A stretch of 64,000 bases of DNA from Druceiella hillmani (GCA_039881145.1 JAYKKI010000052.1:14678501-14742500), one strand, 5' to 3'. Shown: positions 38,970 through 51,849, counted from the stretch's first letter. The notes: a model not told the origin generated them from the sequence alone. Numbers and translations are program-made.

Positions 38970-39480
38970 TATCTGAACCGCCTAACCGCCACTCTACATA
39001 CTTTTCTTTACGAAATTCAAGCCCCGCAAGGCGATTCAGCGAAATACCTTGGACTCCATCTTGATAATAGGCTTAATTAGAAACACCTATTTAATGCGAA
39101 AGCTGAGCAAGTCAGGCTAAAACAACGACTAATATATTGGTTGATTGAACATCATTTCCAGCCTAACTTCTACTGTAAGCTACTTATTAACCTGTCTATC
39201 GTCAAACCAATTTGTATGTATGGTATTCAGCTTTACGACTGTGATAAGCAGTTTAATCTTAATTTAATCCAACGAAACCAAAACAAGTTCTTATGTGTGA
39301 TTATAAATACATATCGTTATATAACCAACCAAGAAATTCACAACGACTTAGACATAAAATGTATTAACGAAGTTTTCCAAGAATATGCCATTAAGCATGA
39401 AAAACAGAAGCTATTTGATTTCTAGATATTACCCATAAATTGAGAAGATTAACAATTATTAAACCTCATGAATTTAAATA
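38970..39480 (+). pseudogene. Broken 3' end of a Jockey-type non-LTR retrotransposon ORF2
   Basis: The + strand reads HSTYFSLRNSSPAR, then after a frameshift near 39028 QGDSAKYLGLHLDNRLN, then a TAG stop. In the same frame it continues KAEQVRLKQRLIYWL, NLSIVKPICMYGIQLYD, NLIQRNQNKFLCVI and so on to a stop at 39423-39425. The order TFTLRN / KYLGLHLD / LKPIWTYGIQLW / IQRFQNK is the C-terminal end of Jockey-clade reverse transcriptases (established family knowledge). The catalytic reverse transcriptase motifs upstream are absent, so the copy is 5'-truncated. A frameshift and an internal stop make it non-functional. Low-similarity continuation to about 39480 is possible. No poly(A) tail is obvious. 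Confidence 0.88.
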
Positions 39481-40078
39481 ATGAATAATCTTAATTTATC
39501 TGGAAGCTGAACTTCGTTACGCTAAACCGGCACACGATTTGCTTGAAAATAACATCAGGTACATTTCATACTTGATAATTGACTAATTTTTTTGTATTAA
39601 AATTGCATGACTTATATACAATAAGGAATGTTTAAAATATCGATAACTTTTTATAAGATCTCTTAAATGATCCCACAACCCGCGACGTGGCCCGTGAAAA
39701 GTTGAAAATATGCCTCCCCGTAGTTGAAAATTCTTCATTTAGGTGGTCATATAAGGCGATAACGTCTACTTATTGTATTCCATCATAACGGTTTTGAACT
39801 TCAAGGAGCTACGATGCTGTGGTAAAAGAACTACAGGCTGATAGTAACGTAACGGTCGTAACGTATAAGGATCTGTCTTTACAATTCGGCTAAACCTTAA
39901 TTAGGAACATTATTTGTTATTTTAAATCTACCATACTTTAAAGTCGTTGTGTTTTAAATCGAAGAATAAACCGGACTAGAAAGTTTTAAAAAAGCTCGAG
40001 CAACGAAAGCACGGTGCTATACCGTATTTACAATTAAAATACTTTATCTACCATGAATCGTAACTAATAAGACTAATA

Positions 40079-40082
<4 letters not shown>
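39481..40082. other. AT-rich stretch with mixed patch 39.67-39.90 kb, unassigned
   Basis: The patch contains cccgcgacgtggcccgtgaa and ctacgatgctgtggtaaaag. It could be further transposon remains. No family was recognised. Confidence 0.3.
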
Positions 40083-40155
<73 letters not shown>

Positions 40156-40156
40156 T
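40083..40156. repeat. (TA)n microsatellite
   Basis: About 74 bp of TA units with one TACA interruption near 40130. Confidence 0.96.
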
Positions 40157-40516
40157 GTAATAGAATCATCATTAGAAATGGGAGACTTAGTTACTATTTT
40201 GTCGACCCTTATAATTAGCCGTTTTAAACGAAATTTCACACTATATTATTTTAGTGTTAGTTATTTAGATATGTGCGAGTTAATAGGTTTTACTGCTAAG
40301 CTAAATTTAAATATTATACGATTTCTGAAAAGAAAAACTGCAGGAGAGACGGATTTCTGAATGACTTTACAAGAGTTCCATTTTTTGTTTTAAGGTACAA
40401 GACCCTAATTTCTGCCATATTTTCTTATTTGAATTAAAATTTTATGAAGTAAAATGAGCATTTTGACACCAAAACAGTTTTTGATTATATATTTGAAAAA
40501 AAATTAATGTTTTTAG

Positions 40517-40935
40517 AACTTAATTAACTAATTACCTAGTATAGATTTAACATAAAACAAATAAATTAAAAGGGTTACTTTTAGACTGCCTGATAAATGA
40601 CGGAACGTAATAAATGTGCTAAATCACAATTTACTTCACTCGCACAAAAAAATTGCAAAATAATAAATTAGGTTACACGTATAATTTATTTACAACTTAA
40701 TTAACTAATATAACTGGTACGGATTGGTATTAAAACAATTACATTAAACATATTACTTTTAAACTGCCCGAGGAATGACGAATAGTAATAAATGTTCCAA
40801 ATAATAATTTAGTTTACACGCACGATTTATTTACAACTTAATTGACTAATTTAACTAACACAGATTGAACGTGAAACAATTACTTTAAAAGGGTTACTTT
40901 TAAACTGCCTCATGAACGACGAATCGTAATAAACT
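40517..40935 (+). repeat. Three-copy diverged tandem repeat, periods about 177 and 141 bp
   Basis: aacttaattaactaat (third copy with ttgac) starts units at about 40517, 40694 and 40835. Each continues to ttactttta(a/g)actgcc, then a gacg...gtaataaa segment. Unequal unit lengths reflect an internal deletion. Confidence 0.85.
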
Positions 40936-42175
40936 ATAATACAGTAACCAACTTGAAAAACAATCTAACGTCGGCACAGAGTTCCCATCTCCGCACGCAC
41001 TTAGGCCATTAACCAATCTTACTCAATACTCAAATCGATATACAGTTAGTTGCGTCTTTTACGCAACTAAAACTACCGTTTGCTTCATAAATTTTTGGGA
41101 ATAAATTTGGTTTTAAAAATCGATTTTATTATTGTAAAGTTTACCCGATACCTTTTGTACTTATAGTATGTTTACATAAAATTTTTCTCAAAAAGTTCTG
41201 CGATCGTATTTCTCTTCCACTATTGTTGTCTAACGCACGTATTACATTTAAAATTTGCTGATTTATAAAAATTCTAATATAGCTCATTCTAAATGTTTTT
41301 CTAATAAAGCAGTCTTATTGATTTCATGTTGGAAATTACAGGATCATGTCGATATATGTACCAAGTAATATTGAAACTTTACCCAGATTGCATAACGCTG
41401 CCCTCAATTCTCATTATATCCTCTTCACATCACTTTTCTCCTAATTTTTGGCACACGAGCTCTTGTACACTGACTGTACACGAGAAAAGCATCACAATCT
41501 CATACGAAGAGAGGACAGGTCCCGCGCGACCGTTGGTAATGTATTAATCAAACTGGAGCAAGTGAATTTGTCTTAACATTCGGTTGAGATGTACTTCATT
41601 TACTTGGGTAAACAATGGGATTTCGAGTATCTCTCCTTCGATCTCCTTTGTACCTTCCTTTGTATGTCTTGAAACGCTCACCTCTCATAATGTTATAGGG
41701 GAAATGGGTCGCCGTCTACACTCGTGCGGGTACATTGGTAGACAATGGAAGTCTTACAACATCATTAAATATTATGGTGTGTGAAATAACTTTAAATGTG
41801 TAATTATATATATTAAATGTGTATTATAAATGTGTAATAATTGATAAATAATCAACAAGGTACAAGTTTAATCTAAACAAATATAAAAATTAATAAAGTC
41901 ATGACGATCTCCAGTGCGAGTCAGCGGTTTTGTAACTGTAATTTTATATAAGCTGCGGTAGTTAATATTGATCGATTTACTGTTCTGTTATAACTAAGTG
42001 TATTCTATGGACTAAGTTTTAAACCGGCAATATTTTTCACCCAAATAGAATAAGACAAATTTGGACATTGCCAAAAACTGAAATAAAATATAAATATTAT
42101 AGATTGTTGCAATTTTTTAGACTTAGTGCATAGCAGAACTTAAAAAAATATTTTATATTTGTCGTCACTTCTGGA
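40936..42175. other. AT-rich stretch, nothing firmly recognised
   Basis: Mixed-composition sequence at 41340-41760 holds two frames (73 and 66 codons) without domains. This may be an old insertion. Confidence 0.3.
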
Positions 42176-42242
42176 AATTTTAATTATGACAGTAATAGTC
42201 ACATGATCAGTTACAGACACTATTACTGTCATAGTTAAAATT
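42176..42242. repeat. 67-nt hairpin with 24-bp stem (pre-miRNA-like or foldback)
   Basis: aattttaattatgacagtaa and the four bases following it (42176-42199) pair with 42219-42242 with a single G.U wobble. The loop is 19 nt (cacatgatcagttacagac). Size and loop are compatible with a microRNA precursor, but the near-perfect stem is also typical of a young inverted repeat. No known microRNA seed was recognised. Confidence 0.85.
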
Positions 42243-42839
42243 GTCATGAGTTGAACAGTTTTTCCTCTCCACTAAACCACATAATAATAAGTTCCCAAAA
42301 GGCAACAACTTCAAAGACAATATAATTGTTATGTCAATAGAAGACTAAGCTTAATTACGTAAGAGAAATAAATAAAGAGATAGGAAATAGGCTAAAATAT
42401 GTTGAAGATAAAAAGAAAAGAAAATTTTAAAAGCCATCTTGAAAACAGGATGTGGTGCAGATTTATATACCACAAAGAATAGTGATGTTATTTCGCACAT
42501 AACTGTTAATTTTCGAAACATTAATTACCTAATTATAAAACTAATATATTTTCAAGTTTATTGAACCGAACAAAATGTTTTTGAAAAAAAATTTTAATTT
42601 AGTTCCAATAATTTTTTTTTATTTTAAATTTAATTGCAATAATTATTTTAGTTACCAAACAATTAAAAATTTCAAATATTTTAAATCTGCTCCATTATCA
42701 AAGAAAAATGCAACCTTAATGTCAATAAAATTTATGTGTTTTCGTTTGTATTAGTTAAGTTTTGTTAATATTGTAAAATATTTCCTTAAAAACAGATCTA
42801 AATTATCTTTCATTTCATAAGTGTTTTATCTATTCCTCG
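42243..42839. other. AT-rich spacer, nothing recognised
   Basis: No supported feature. Confidence 0.4.
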
Positions 42840-43340
42840 CGTAAGGTCTAAGTACGTGTAAATAATGTGCCCCTGACCCGGCGAGTAGGTAATCCGACGA
42901 ACACAAAATCTCACCGTTATAAGATTTCGATTCGACAATTAACTTGATTAATCAATAGGGTTCCTCAATCGCCGTTATCTAGCCAGGGGCACTTGTCCCT
43001 CGAATGAATCTATTAAAACTAATCCGATCTTATTAACTGCTGAACGGACACTGAAATATTAACTCATCCAAATTCGAAAGCGAAAGAGAGACGTTCGCTC
43101 CGTCTCAGTGTTCCTACGGGCTCCACCGGTCCTCCCTCGGATAGTAATTTATGGCCTTGTGACATAAAGCGAAAACTGTTTTCTCTACTGGAAAATCGTC
43201 TGAAAAATGGCCAAAGATTTATCGGATTCTTCAACTTAGGGAGGGATAAAAAGAATGCGAGAATTTCTTGTACTCTTTGGGAATACCCTTACTACTTATG
43301 GCGTCCCTCCCCCCTTTAAAACAAAATGAGTGTTTGCAAT
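42840..43340. other. Largest GC-richer island (about 500 bp), candidate regulatory element
   Basis: Contains cgtgtaaataatgtgcccct, acttgattaatcaatagggt, agccaggggcacttgtccct and gtctcagtgttcctacgggc. taatcc cores recur at 42889 and 43020. Stops interrupt all frames. The inverted pair gtgcccctgacc / agccaggggcac (42867 and 42981) could fold or mark paired binding sites. Confidence 0.42.
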
Positions 43341-44805
43341 TTAGTCAGTAAACTCGTGACAGTTGGAGCTACTGAGACATTAATATCAACGGATTAGAGG
43401 GCTATAATCTGTTTGCAGTTACTCGAATCATTTTATTTTACGCCCTCAGTGTTGTGCTACAGTTTTGCGGAAAGAATAAAGATTCCCTTTATTGGAATCA
43501 TCACTCAAAAGAGAAAATATATATTGACAAATAGTTGGAATTGATATTGCATGTTTAGCATAATTATCATAAGCCCCATGAAAAGAATTATTTAAGAAGT
43601 TCGATGTTTAATTAATTGATTATATTATTATATCGTCGTATTAATCTGCACGTATTAATGAAATTTTATGTCAAGCGACCTTTAACTGTACTTCATGTGT
43701 TCAACAAATCCCTAGACTCTACATGATACGCATTCACTTTACAATATCAATCTACCTCGAGACCACGACTTCGACATTTGCCCCGAATTACAACTATAAT
43801 TCTCGAAATCACTGCTCCAAAAACAAAACACATATCCAACAGACTCTCTTCGAAACTCGTTCGTTCCATCACCCAAAGGATTGCTTGTGATTTATTCAAG
43901 TCGATCTCCCGAGATGTTCGTAAATATATTTGTTGTTTTTATACTCGTCTCTTGAACTGCGAGTACGGCTTTGAGTTGTTTCTCAGTCGTTTATTCGCGC
44001 AAAGGGATGAAAACGGTTCACTACAATCCCACTCCTGAATCTCGAAGGCGCCCGGCCAATGTTTTACAGCTTCTTACAGTTGATGGATTGCGAGGCGCGT
44101 ATCTTGACAGGGCTATCAGGGAGAGGGTTAAGGGATGCAACATTTTCTGAGGGCAGATAGTAAAATCGAGTGTATAATGTATTATCTGTCCTTTGTGGTT
44201 TTACGGTACATTTAATTAAGTCCTTTTGTGTTAAGGTCCTAATGTCGAGTTGGGTAGACCTGCACTCTTTTGTTATTCGTTCTTTGAAAATAAGTAATTC
44301 CGGTTAACATATTTTAATTTAATTAGAACCTAATAACATATTCGTAATATTAATAATCGACTTGACTTTGTTACTTATTACAAATAGTCACATAAATATT
44401 ACACTTGTGTAAATCGATATCCGCGATATTGTCGAGTGTTTGATTTTGTCATGAATATAACAATAAAATTTTTGAAATTTATATTAATAGAGAAGAGAAG
44501 GTCTTTAAAGACTCTTTTGTTAAATTAACGTATGTTAATGGTAGATCTATATAATTATACTTACATTTATAAATTTAAGTCGACTAATTGAATAACTTGA
44601 GAAAATATTGATTTGATAAAAAATGGTGATTGTATGAATGCAAAAGTGAACAAATACAAAAGAAAGTTATTTTCAATAATAAGGGGCATAAGATGCTTTG
44701 TTTTAAAGTATCATTTTAAATGAGATGAAAACTGTTATTAAAAACTTACATACTAGACGGTAATCCAAAAATAATAAAACATATGTTCCAGAAACGGTAT
44801 GTAAA
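43341..44805. other. AT-rich stretch with mixed patch 43.74-44.14 kb
   Basis: An 86-codon + strand frame at 43778-44038 has no recognisable domain. A GC-richer segment at 44040-44140 (gaaggcgcccggccaatg) may be a small island. No gene is supported. Confidence 0.3.
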
Positions 44806-45807
44806 TATACAAACCACTATATTTATGAATATCGTATAGTATATTTTAGAAACCGAGCCAAACAAACTTTAGAGGGATTTGTCAATGCCCAAATAGGTCA
44901 AAAGGGGTCATTGTCTGAAAAAGGTGCTACTCTGTATACGGACTTAAAAGATATTCGCCACCTTGACAGTTTCTCATGTGTACCCGTGTTTGTGAGATGG
45001 AACTCGTTTATAATTAACATTTCCCTGTGGTATAATATACAAAAAAAACGATAACACGTATTGGGAATGCCACCATATTTATGAATATCGTATAGTCTAT
45101 TTTAGAAAATCGAGCCAAGATAACTTTGGGTCACAGGAGGTCATTGCCTGAAAAAGGCGCTGCTTTGTATACGAATTTAAAAGATATTCGCGACCTTGAC
45201 AGTTTCTCATGTGTACCCTTGTAAGTGAGACGGAGCTCATTTATAATTAACATTTCCCTTTAATAAATTATACAACAAATAAAACAATAACACGCATTAA
45301 AAATTCCACCATATTTTTGAATATCGTAGCCTATTTAAGAAAATCGAGCCAAGCAAACTTTGGGTCAAAAGAGGTCATTGCCTGAAAAAGGTGCTGCTCT
45401 GTATACGAATTTAAAAGATATTCGCGACCTTGACAGTTTCTCATGTGTACCCTTTTAAGTGAGACGGAGCTCATTTATAATTAATATTTCCCTTTAATAA
45501 ATTATACGGGAAATAAAAAAATAAGACGTCTTGGGAATTCCTCCATATTTTTTAATATCGTAGAAAGTCAGTCTATTGTAGAAAATCTAGCCTATCAAAC
45601 TTGAAAGCGATTTGCAAATGCTCGAAAAGGTCAAAAGAGGTCGTTGCCTGAAAAAGGCGCTGCTCTGTATACGAACTTAAAATATATTCGTGATCTTAAC
45701 AATTTCTCATGTATACCCTTCTAAGTGAGACGGAACTCGTTTATAATTAACATTTCCCTCTAATAAAATATACGGTAAACAAAACGATAACACGTATTGG
45801 GATTCTT
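44806..45807 (+). repeat. Tandem array, four copies of a ~235-256-bp unit
   Basis: Units begin at about 44813, 45072, 45308 and 45542 with (c)catatttatgaatatcgta. Each carries gtcattgcctgaaaaaggcg, ctctgtatacgaa, cttgacagtttctcatgtgt and ataattaacatttccct. Divergence between copies is moderate. Confidence 0.95.
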
Positions 45808-46499
45808 TCGTCACTATACAAACCAAGCTTTATAATTTGTTTAAATTAGACATTGTATATTTAGATCTTGAATATTTAAATGATACTATGAAGAAACAAA
45901 AATCAAAAGTGACGCAGCAATTAATATTATTCCCAAATTTAAATTAATATTAATATTATTCGAAAATCCATCCTCAAAACTATATATATAGAAATAAGGT
46001 TTGCGACGCTTTTGTAAGATACCAAGTGAATAAATATAAGGATAAATCAATAAAGTTATCGTAATCCAAATAAATAATGTCTTGAAATCTGAGATTGGTA
46101 GAATATCCTAGTAACAGAAATCCCAAAGCAAAATTCATACTTGTCACAAAATGTATCTAAAAACATATTTTACATTTTTAAAATCTAGGTTTAAAAGATG
46201 TTTTTAAAACTGTAAATTTGTTTTCGTTTTGCTTGTGTAAACACGTCGATGTTAAAACAAAATATTTATAAAGATTCCATTAAATGTATTCAAAGTGTTT
46301 CTGCCTTTTATTCCTTAAGTATGTTGTTATTCCGAAACCAACTTACTTAATTTAAAAACTCCTTTATTTATATATCTTCAATTAAATTTTTTATTAATTA
46401 CCTGCACCTTTATGGTTTAATACAAATAAAATCAAAATTTGAAACCAAACTGGAAAGTTACAATTGATTTGATTGAGTGAAAGTAAAAATGTTATGAAT

Positions 46500-46700
46500 T
46501 TTCCTCAATCTAACACATTTCAACGAATTGTCGCAGAGAACTAAGTGGTAGCCATTTCCGGTCCTGGAGGCCCCTAAAAGGACGGATTGAGTGTTGGAAA
46601 ACTTTTTGATTCATTCCATTCCTCTCAAGCAATTTGCATATGCTCGAGCGGGTCAAACGAAGGCGATTGCCTAAAAAGGGTGTTCCCCTGTACACGGCTA
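46500..46700. other. GC-richer block related to the upstream array
   Basis: gcatatgctcgagcgggtca at 46636 continues to gcgattgcctaaaaaggg and ctgtacacgg. It aligns with gcaaatgctcgaaaaggtca ... cgttgcctgaaaaaggcg ... ctgtatacga in array copy 4 at about 70% identity by eye. It is therefore a distant relative of the array unit, with the higher GC of an island. The minus-strand 61-codon frame here resembles the corresponding frame of the array copies (YRxxPFxGN) but is unrecognised. Confidence 0.5.
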
Positions 46701-49419
46701 TTACTTAAGAAATATTTCTTTCTACTTTCCATTTCGGCTACGCGACCATTTTCTTAATTAGCTACCGAGAGACCTTTTCAATTTATTGAATTTTAATGGA
46801 CATATTTTATCATCCACGTAGCTTTTATTGCTTTTAACTTACTAATAGCAAACTTTTTACTTAAATTTTTTTTTCTCAATTTTACTTTTATAGCAAAATG
46901 TGAGAAAAAAATCGAAAATTTTAAGATACTTTTTAAACCAGGTACTTAATTAATTTTGAAACTTAACTCATAACGCCGATATAAATCTTGATTAAGAAAT
47001 ACTTAATTCTCTCACGAATGTTATAGAGTTTTATATTTTCACCCAAATTTATATAGCAGTACGTTGTCTTATTTCCATAATAGTAATTTTATGGAATTAC
47101 TAATAAATTTTGTTATTACTTATGAAGAAATATGGTTATATTAATACTATTCAACTAATGTCTGCGAAAATCGTGTTTAAATGATGCAATTAGGTTTTTT
47201 GCAATTACAGAGTATAGAGTAAAACTCTCCATATTCAATTCCTTGAAATATATAAAAATACTAAGCTGGCTAAAGGGTGGATAGATAAGCATGTTTTATT
47301 TATCTGAAACGTCAATCTGTAAGTACAAACTAGCTTTATAAGTAATTTCATCCAATTAACTTAAATAAAATGTCAACAAAATGAGTAATATGATAAACTG
47401 CAATACAAACAATACATTTTTCACAAAAATAACAAAACCACAATTGGCTTTGTACAAAAATAACACAACTGAAACAGATTTTATACAAAAATAACAATAC
47501 TATAATAGACTATAAAAAAATAACAAAATTGCAATAGACTTTATGCAAAAATAACGAAAGTGAAATGTTTTTTTCGGAGGGATAATAAAAATTAACGAAT
47601 AATTTGTTCAAATTACTTATGAACTTATAAATTATTTTCAAATATGAAGGTTGAGTTTGTTCCACAATTAAGTTTAAAATTAGTATATAATATAGTTTTA
47701 ATGTATATTTTTCTACGCACATTGAACTTAGTACCGAACTAAAACTAAAATATCGAAGAAAAACTAATAGAAAACTATTCAACAAATGATCTATTTGTAT
47801 TCAATACCGATTTTAATATGGAAGCAATGCCTTCTTCGTCTCGTACCATGAAAAGATGCCGGATACACAAGTTTCGAATTAACTTTCCGCAGCGCGCCAC
47901 CAAGTTGGCACGCAGATAAGAAGTTACTTTTCTTAACTGATGAGTTTTTGCGTTCGGTATTTTCCTCGAGTTTAACTTTATTAAGTTTTGAGATATTGTT
48001 TTGCGTTCTGGCTTAATTTTGCTTTAATCTCGCGATTTATTAGTTTAATCTCGGGGCGGACTAACACTCGTGTAATTGGCATATTTAATGTTCAGTATTA
48101 TTATTTAAACAAAAGCGCTTATCCGATAATATACGAACGATCACATTGTAAGATATCTATCAAAATATCAATGTCTGCTTCTATTTTTATAAATTAAGTG
48201 TTTAGGTTATAATAATTAATAAGAATATTACCAAATAATTTATAATAATTAATAATATATAATAATTAATAAAATAAATAATCATTATTTAAACCAGAAT
48301 TCTGAATTCGTTTTCTTCTGTACTTATTTTAGGAAATAAAAACTATTAACCACATCAACAATAACTTTCCACCCAATAGAGTATCTTAATTTCATTGATT
48401 ATGGAACATTGTAAACTAATAGTACAAAATAAACAAGAACAAATGGTTTAACTAGACCAAATCGAAATCAATGATGGGAAATGCTATATTTATTTCATAT
48501 GGTCGCTTGTTTTATTCATTGAATTCTTCAATATTATAAATTTTATAAACAATACTTTATATAAATCGTTTTTTTGTTAATCCGTTTAATAAACAAATAG
48601 CGATCAGAATATGATTTTAAGTACTAAGATGAAATAATCATAAACTGCATATATTTCTGAGTATGCTATTTAATTGCAAGCTGTAAAAGCTTTTAATTAT
48701 TTATTAGAAAATTCAAGATTATTCATTAAGTATGCACATTGATAAATAAACATTTAAATATGTTTGCAAACAAAAAACATTTTTTAAAAGTTATTTTATA
48801 TCTTACAATATGTGTCTACAGCAAACTGTTTATTGTTTTTAATTACTGTAATACAGACAGGTGCTGAACAAACATCTATTATAATTTTATTAAACATTGT
48901 TTTAAAGTCACAAAAATGCTACTTAGAATACTTGCGCAAATTGAACTATTCAATGTGTGTAAAAGTTAAAGATTATTAAAGTAATTAAATATTAAAAGTA
49001 TTCGGCAATAAGTCAAAATCTAAATATATTAGTTTCATTCAAAGTCAAAGTATTTTCAAATTTATCTCAACGCTTATTTTGAAGTAATTTCAATTTCGAA
49101 TTTGATTATGTCTTATTTCCTAGATGGAAATTTATTTATGTCAAACGAGCACATCTAAATCTATAAGCATATCAATAACATAGAGAGTATAAATAAGATT
49201 TTCCAAAGCATGGTGCATGCTTTGAATAGAAGTTTCGAGTAGAAGATTAATCACAATAAACAAAAATATGAAATTTTGTTTTAAACTTAAAATAAATGAA
49301 GTGGTACGCATTCAACACGCCCCACAATCTACCGTTCGGTTGAACCTCACAGACGCACTCTTTCAAAAAAAATTAAATTAATCAAAATCTCAATTATTAC
49401 AGTCAAACAATTGCAGTAC
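46701..49419. other. AT-rich non-coding stretch, nothing recognised
   Basis: Short degenerate repeats of 'acaaaaataacaaaa' type lie at 47400-47560. A small mixed patch lies around 47820-48060 (cgcagcgcgccaccaagttg). No supported gene. Confidence 0.4.
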
Positions 49420-49570
49420 GAAGGGAGAGCGGAGCCCATTGTGCGGCGGAGGAGCGCGTCGTTAGTCAGGGGCGCGGGGAAGGCGGGTAATATATTGTTC
49501 TCACGCGTGATATCATTAACGGCAGCCGTGTCCAAAGCCTTCTTATACCGTCTACAACGCTAGCTTTTTA
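49420..49570. other. GC-rich island, candidate conserved non-coding element
   Basis: gggagagcggagcccattgt, gcggcggaggagcgcgtcgt and ggcgcggggaaggcgggtaa in AT-rich surroundings. A 62-codon minus-strand frame crosses it and continues into AT-rich DNA, so coding is unlikely. Confidence 0.4.
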
Positions 49571-50133
49571 TCTTGACGCCTGCGAAAGATGGGCGAATAT
49601 GTGAAAAAGTTTTTCTATAAGGGATATCTGGAAAACCCAGTTACTAAATTTAATAACATTTACTCTTTGAAACTATGTTTTACAGAAATATCCATATCAA
49701 ATTTTATTTTAAAAAAAATTACTTAACAAATTATCACTCGTGCCATGGGATAACTTACTTGAGCAAGTATACAAGATGTTTTTGAGTATAAGTTTTAAAT
49801 TCTGATATACGCATTTAGATAACCAGTACACGTAAATGTTTAAAGTAATTAATAAAAAATAAACGTTGAATGTCCAGAAAAAAACTTAAAATAACCAAAT
49901 TTATCATAACATATGTATTTAAAATTCATAAACATAAAAATCAAATTATAGTACTAAATGCGAATATACGTATGTAAAGTAATTTTAGCAATCTACACTC
50001 GCTCATTCACTCACTTATGCATCGTGAAATTTCCAGGAAAATAAAATCTATACATAACTTGAAGTTTGAAGCATTTATATTCCTCTTGGCTTCCAAATGC
50101 TCGCAAGGAAGTTTTTCGTTTTAACACATTTAC

Positions 50134-50175
50134 ATTTTGAAATAACTACGATTAGAAACGTAGTTATTTCAAAAT
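50134..50175. repeat. 42-nt hairpin with perfect 17-bp stem
   Basis: attttgaaataactacg pairs exactly with cgtagttatttcaaaat around the 8-nt loop attagaaa. The origin is unknown; it could be a decayed foldback. Confidence 0.85.
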
Positions 50176-50459
50176 AGTTCAATCAATATTTTTATTCGTA
50201 GTTGTATCAATCAATATTTTTAAAATATATACAAAATTCACTCTGTTACAATTTTATTAATAGTATAAACATTTAAATCTAAAGTAATTTACAAGCTGTC
50301 GGTAAGAAAATCGCAGTACGCTGTTAATAACTCAGTCGAATTAGCATTAACCTAAATCGATGGAAAATAAAATTCCTATTAACTCTTACACTCAAACCAT
50401 AAATATTTTTTCTATGAATCAAGTAACATCATAACCGAATTAAAATTAAACTTTCTGCT

Positions 50460-50560
50460 TTGCTCACGTTCAGCAGTACTCGTAGCACAACGTAGCATAT
50501 ATACCGACGGCGGCGTGGAGCTTACTACGGCGGGAACAAGACGTAGGTCAGTAATCAACT
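50460..50560. other. Small GC-rich block
   Basis: cgacggcggcgtggagctta and acggcgggaacaagacgtag. A TATATA (50498) and a TCAGT (50548) are present, but their spacing of about 50 bp is wrong for a TATA/initiator pair. Confidence 0.3.
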
Positions 50561-50816
50561 TTACACTAAACAATCTTTCATCAAACTTGACATTACTTCG
50601 TTATTTGTAACCTAAATTAACTCCATCCGTTAGGATGTTTAGCAGAAATTAATAAGAAAGTGGCGTATTCCTTTAAAGAAACGCAAAATATTTTAATAAT
50701 TTTAATTTGGTATTCCTACTTAATATTTTGAATTACGTAAATCTTGTTTAATAAAATTATTTGCAATGTTTATTTTTATTCAATTAATTGTTGCTCATTT
50801 CGATTTATACAAATGT

Positions 50817-50817
50817 A

Positions 50818-50875
<58 letters not shown>

Positions 50876-50896
50876 CATATATATATATATATATAT
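50817..50896. repeat. (TA)n microsatellite
   Basis: About 80 bp with one TACATACA interruption. Confidence 0.96.
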
Positions 50897-51849
50897 AAAA
50901 TATTTTTCAAAATATCTCTGTTTTACTACTTAACTAAAAACCTTGCGTAAAATTTCATAAATGAGTGAAAGACGTCAAAACTTATTAAAATGTTCCCATG
51001 ACGCTCCTCAAATTAAATTCTGTGCACAATCAAATCGTTCATAGAGATTAGGCCCAAAGTTTCCCTAAGTACGCATGTAATATAGATAAAAGCTTTAAAG
51101 TGAACAACGCTACATCTCTGAGGTAGGTACAATGCGACCTGCTTTTGTTACTCATTTTCTTTCACACATTTTTCCTTTCACTCTTTCGCGCAATCGACTC
51201 GACTCCGTCCATCTTGCTCGCTATTGTCTATTCTTCGTCTGCCTGCCTGCCACTAATCTATTCAGCTTTTCATCTCTTTTTCTCGTCGCTCGGATTATTT
51301 CTATTGTTGCGAGTGGCCTATCTAACGTTTTAAACGGGACGAGATTGAAATGAAAATGTCTGATGGCTTTTGTTTATAGTTCGTCGTACGGATGGACCCC
51401 ATTGGTTGTGTGTTGCAGGTAATATTATGTGTACTGCTCAAGAGAGCGAGATATCACTAATATTGGTGGGAGGCAAAAAATGTGGTTATTTCTATTGATG
51501 GTAAATTACTGTTCATTTGTAGCTTATATTTCTACGATAAAAATATCTTTGAAAAATTATAGGCGACATTCAAAATGTCATTATTATGCGTGTATGATAA
51601 TCGTAAATACCATTTGTTATTTTAGCCATTTTTTTAATTTTAAAAGCGACCACTGGACAAAAATTTCTTCACCTTTCACAGTTGGCATATGTAAATAAAA
51701 TACAGGTTTATGTTACTCCATCTACTTTCAGTTTATTTACATAATCTGGTAGACAACCTCGAAATCTGTATATGCTAATACAAACCGTATGATACGATAT
51801 ATCATATAAATGGCCTATTTCTTTACGATAAATGGACTAATTCTTGCCG
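50897..51849. other. Pyrimidine-rich, CpG-containing patch at 51.13-51.42 kb
   Basis: ttcgcgcaatcgactcgact and cgtctgcctgcctgccact lie in a T/C-rich segment with two overlapping frames (73 and 62 codons) lacking domains. gtgttgcag|gtaata at about 51413 is a donor-like site without a partner. Confidence 0.3.

Noticed and set aside
50490..50555. TATA box plus initiator promoter
   Set aside because: TATATA and TCAGT are about 50 bp apart, too far for a core promoter pair, and no coding exon follows.
51132..51353. Overlapping 73- and 62-codon frames
   Set aside because: They lie in a pyrimidine-rich patch; two overlapping frames open at once point to composition rather than coding.
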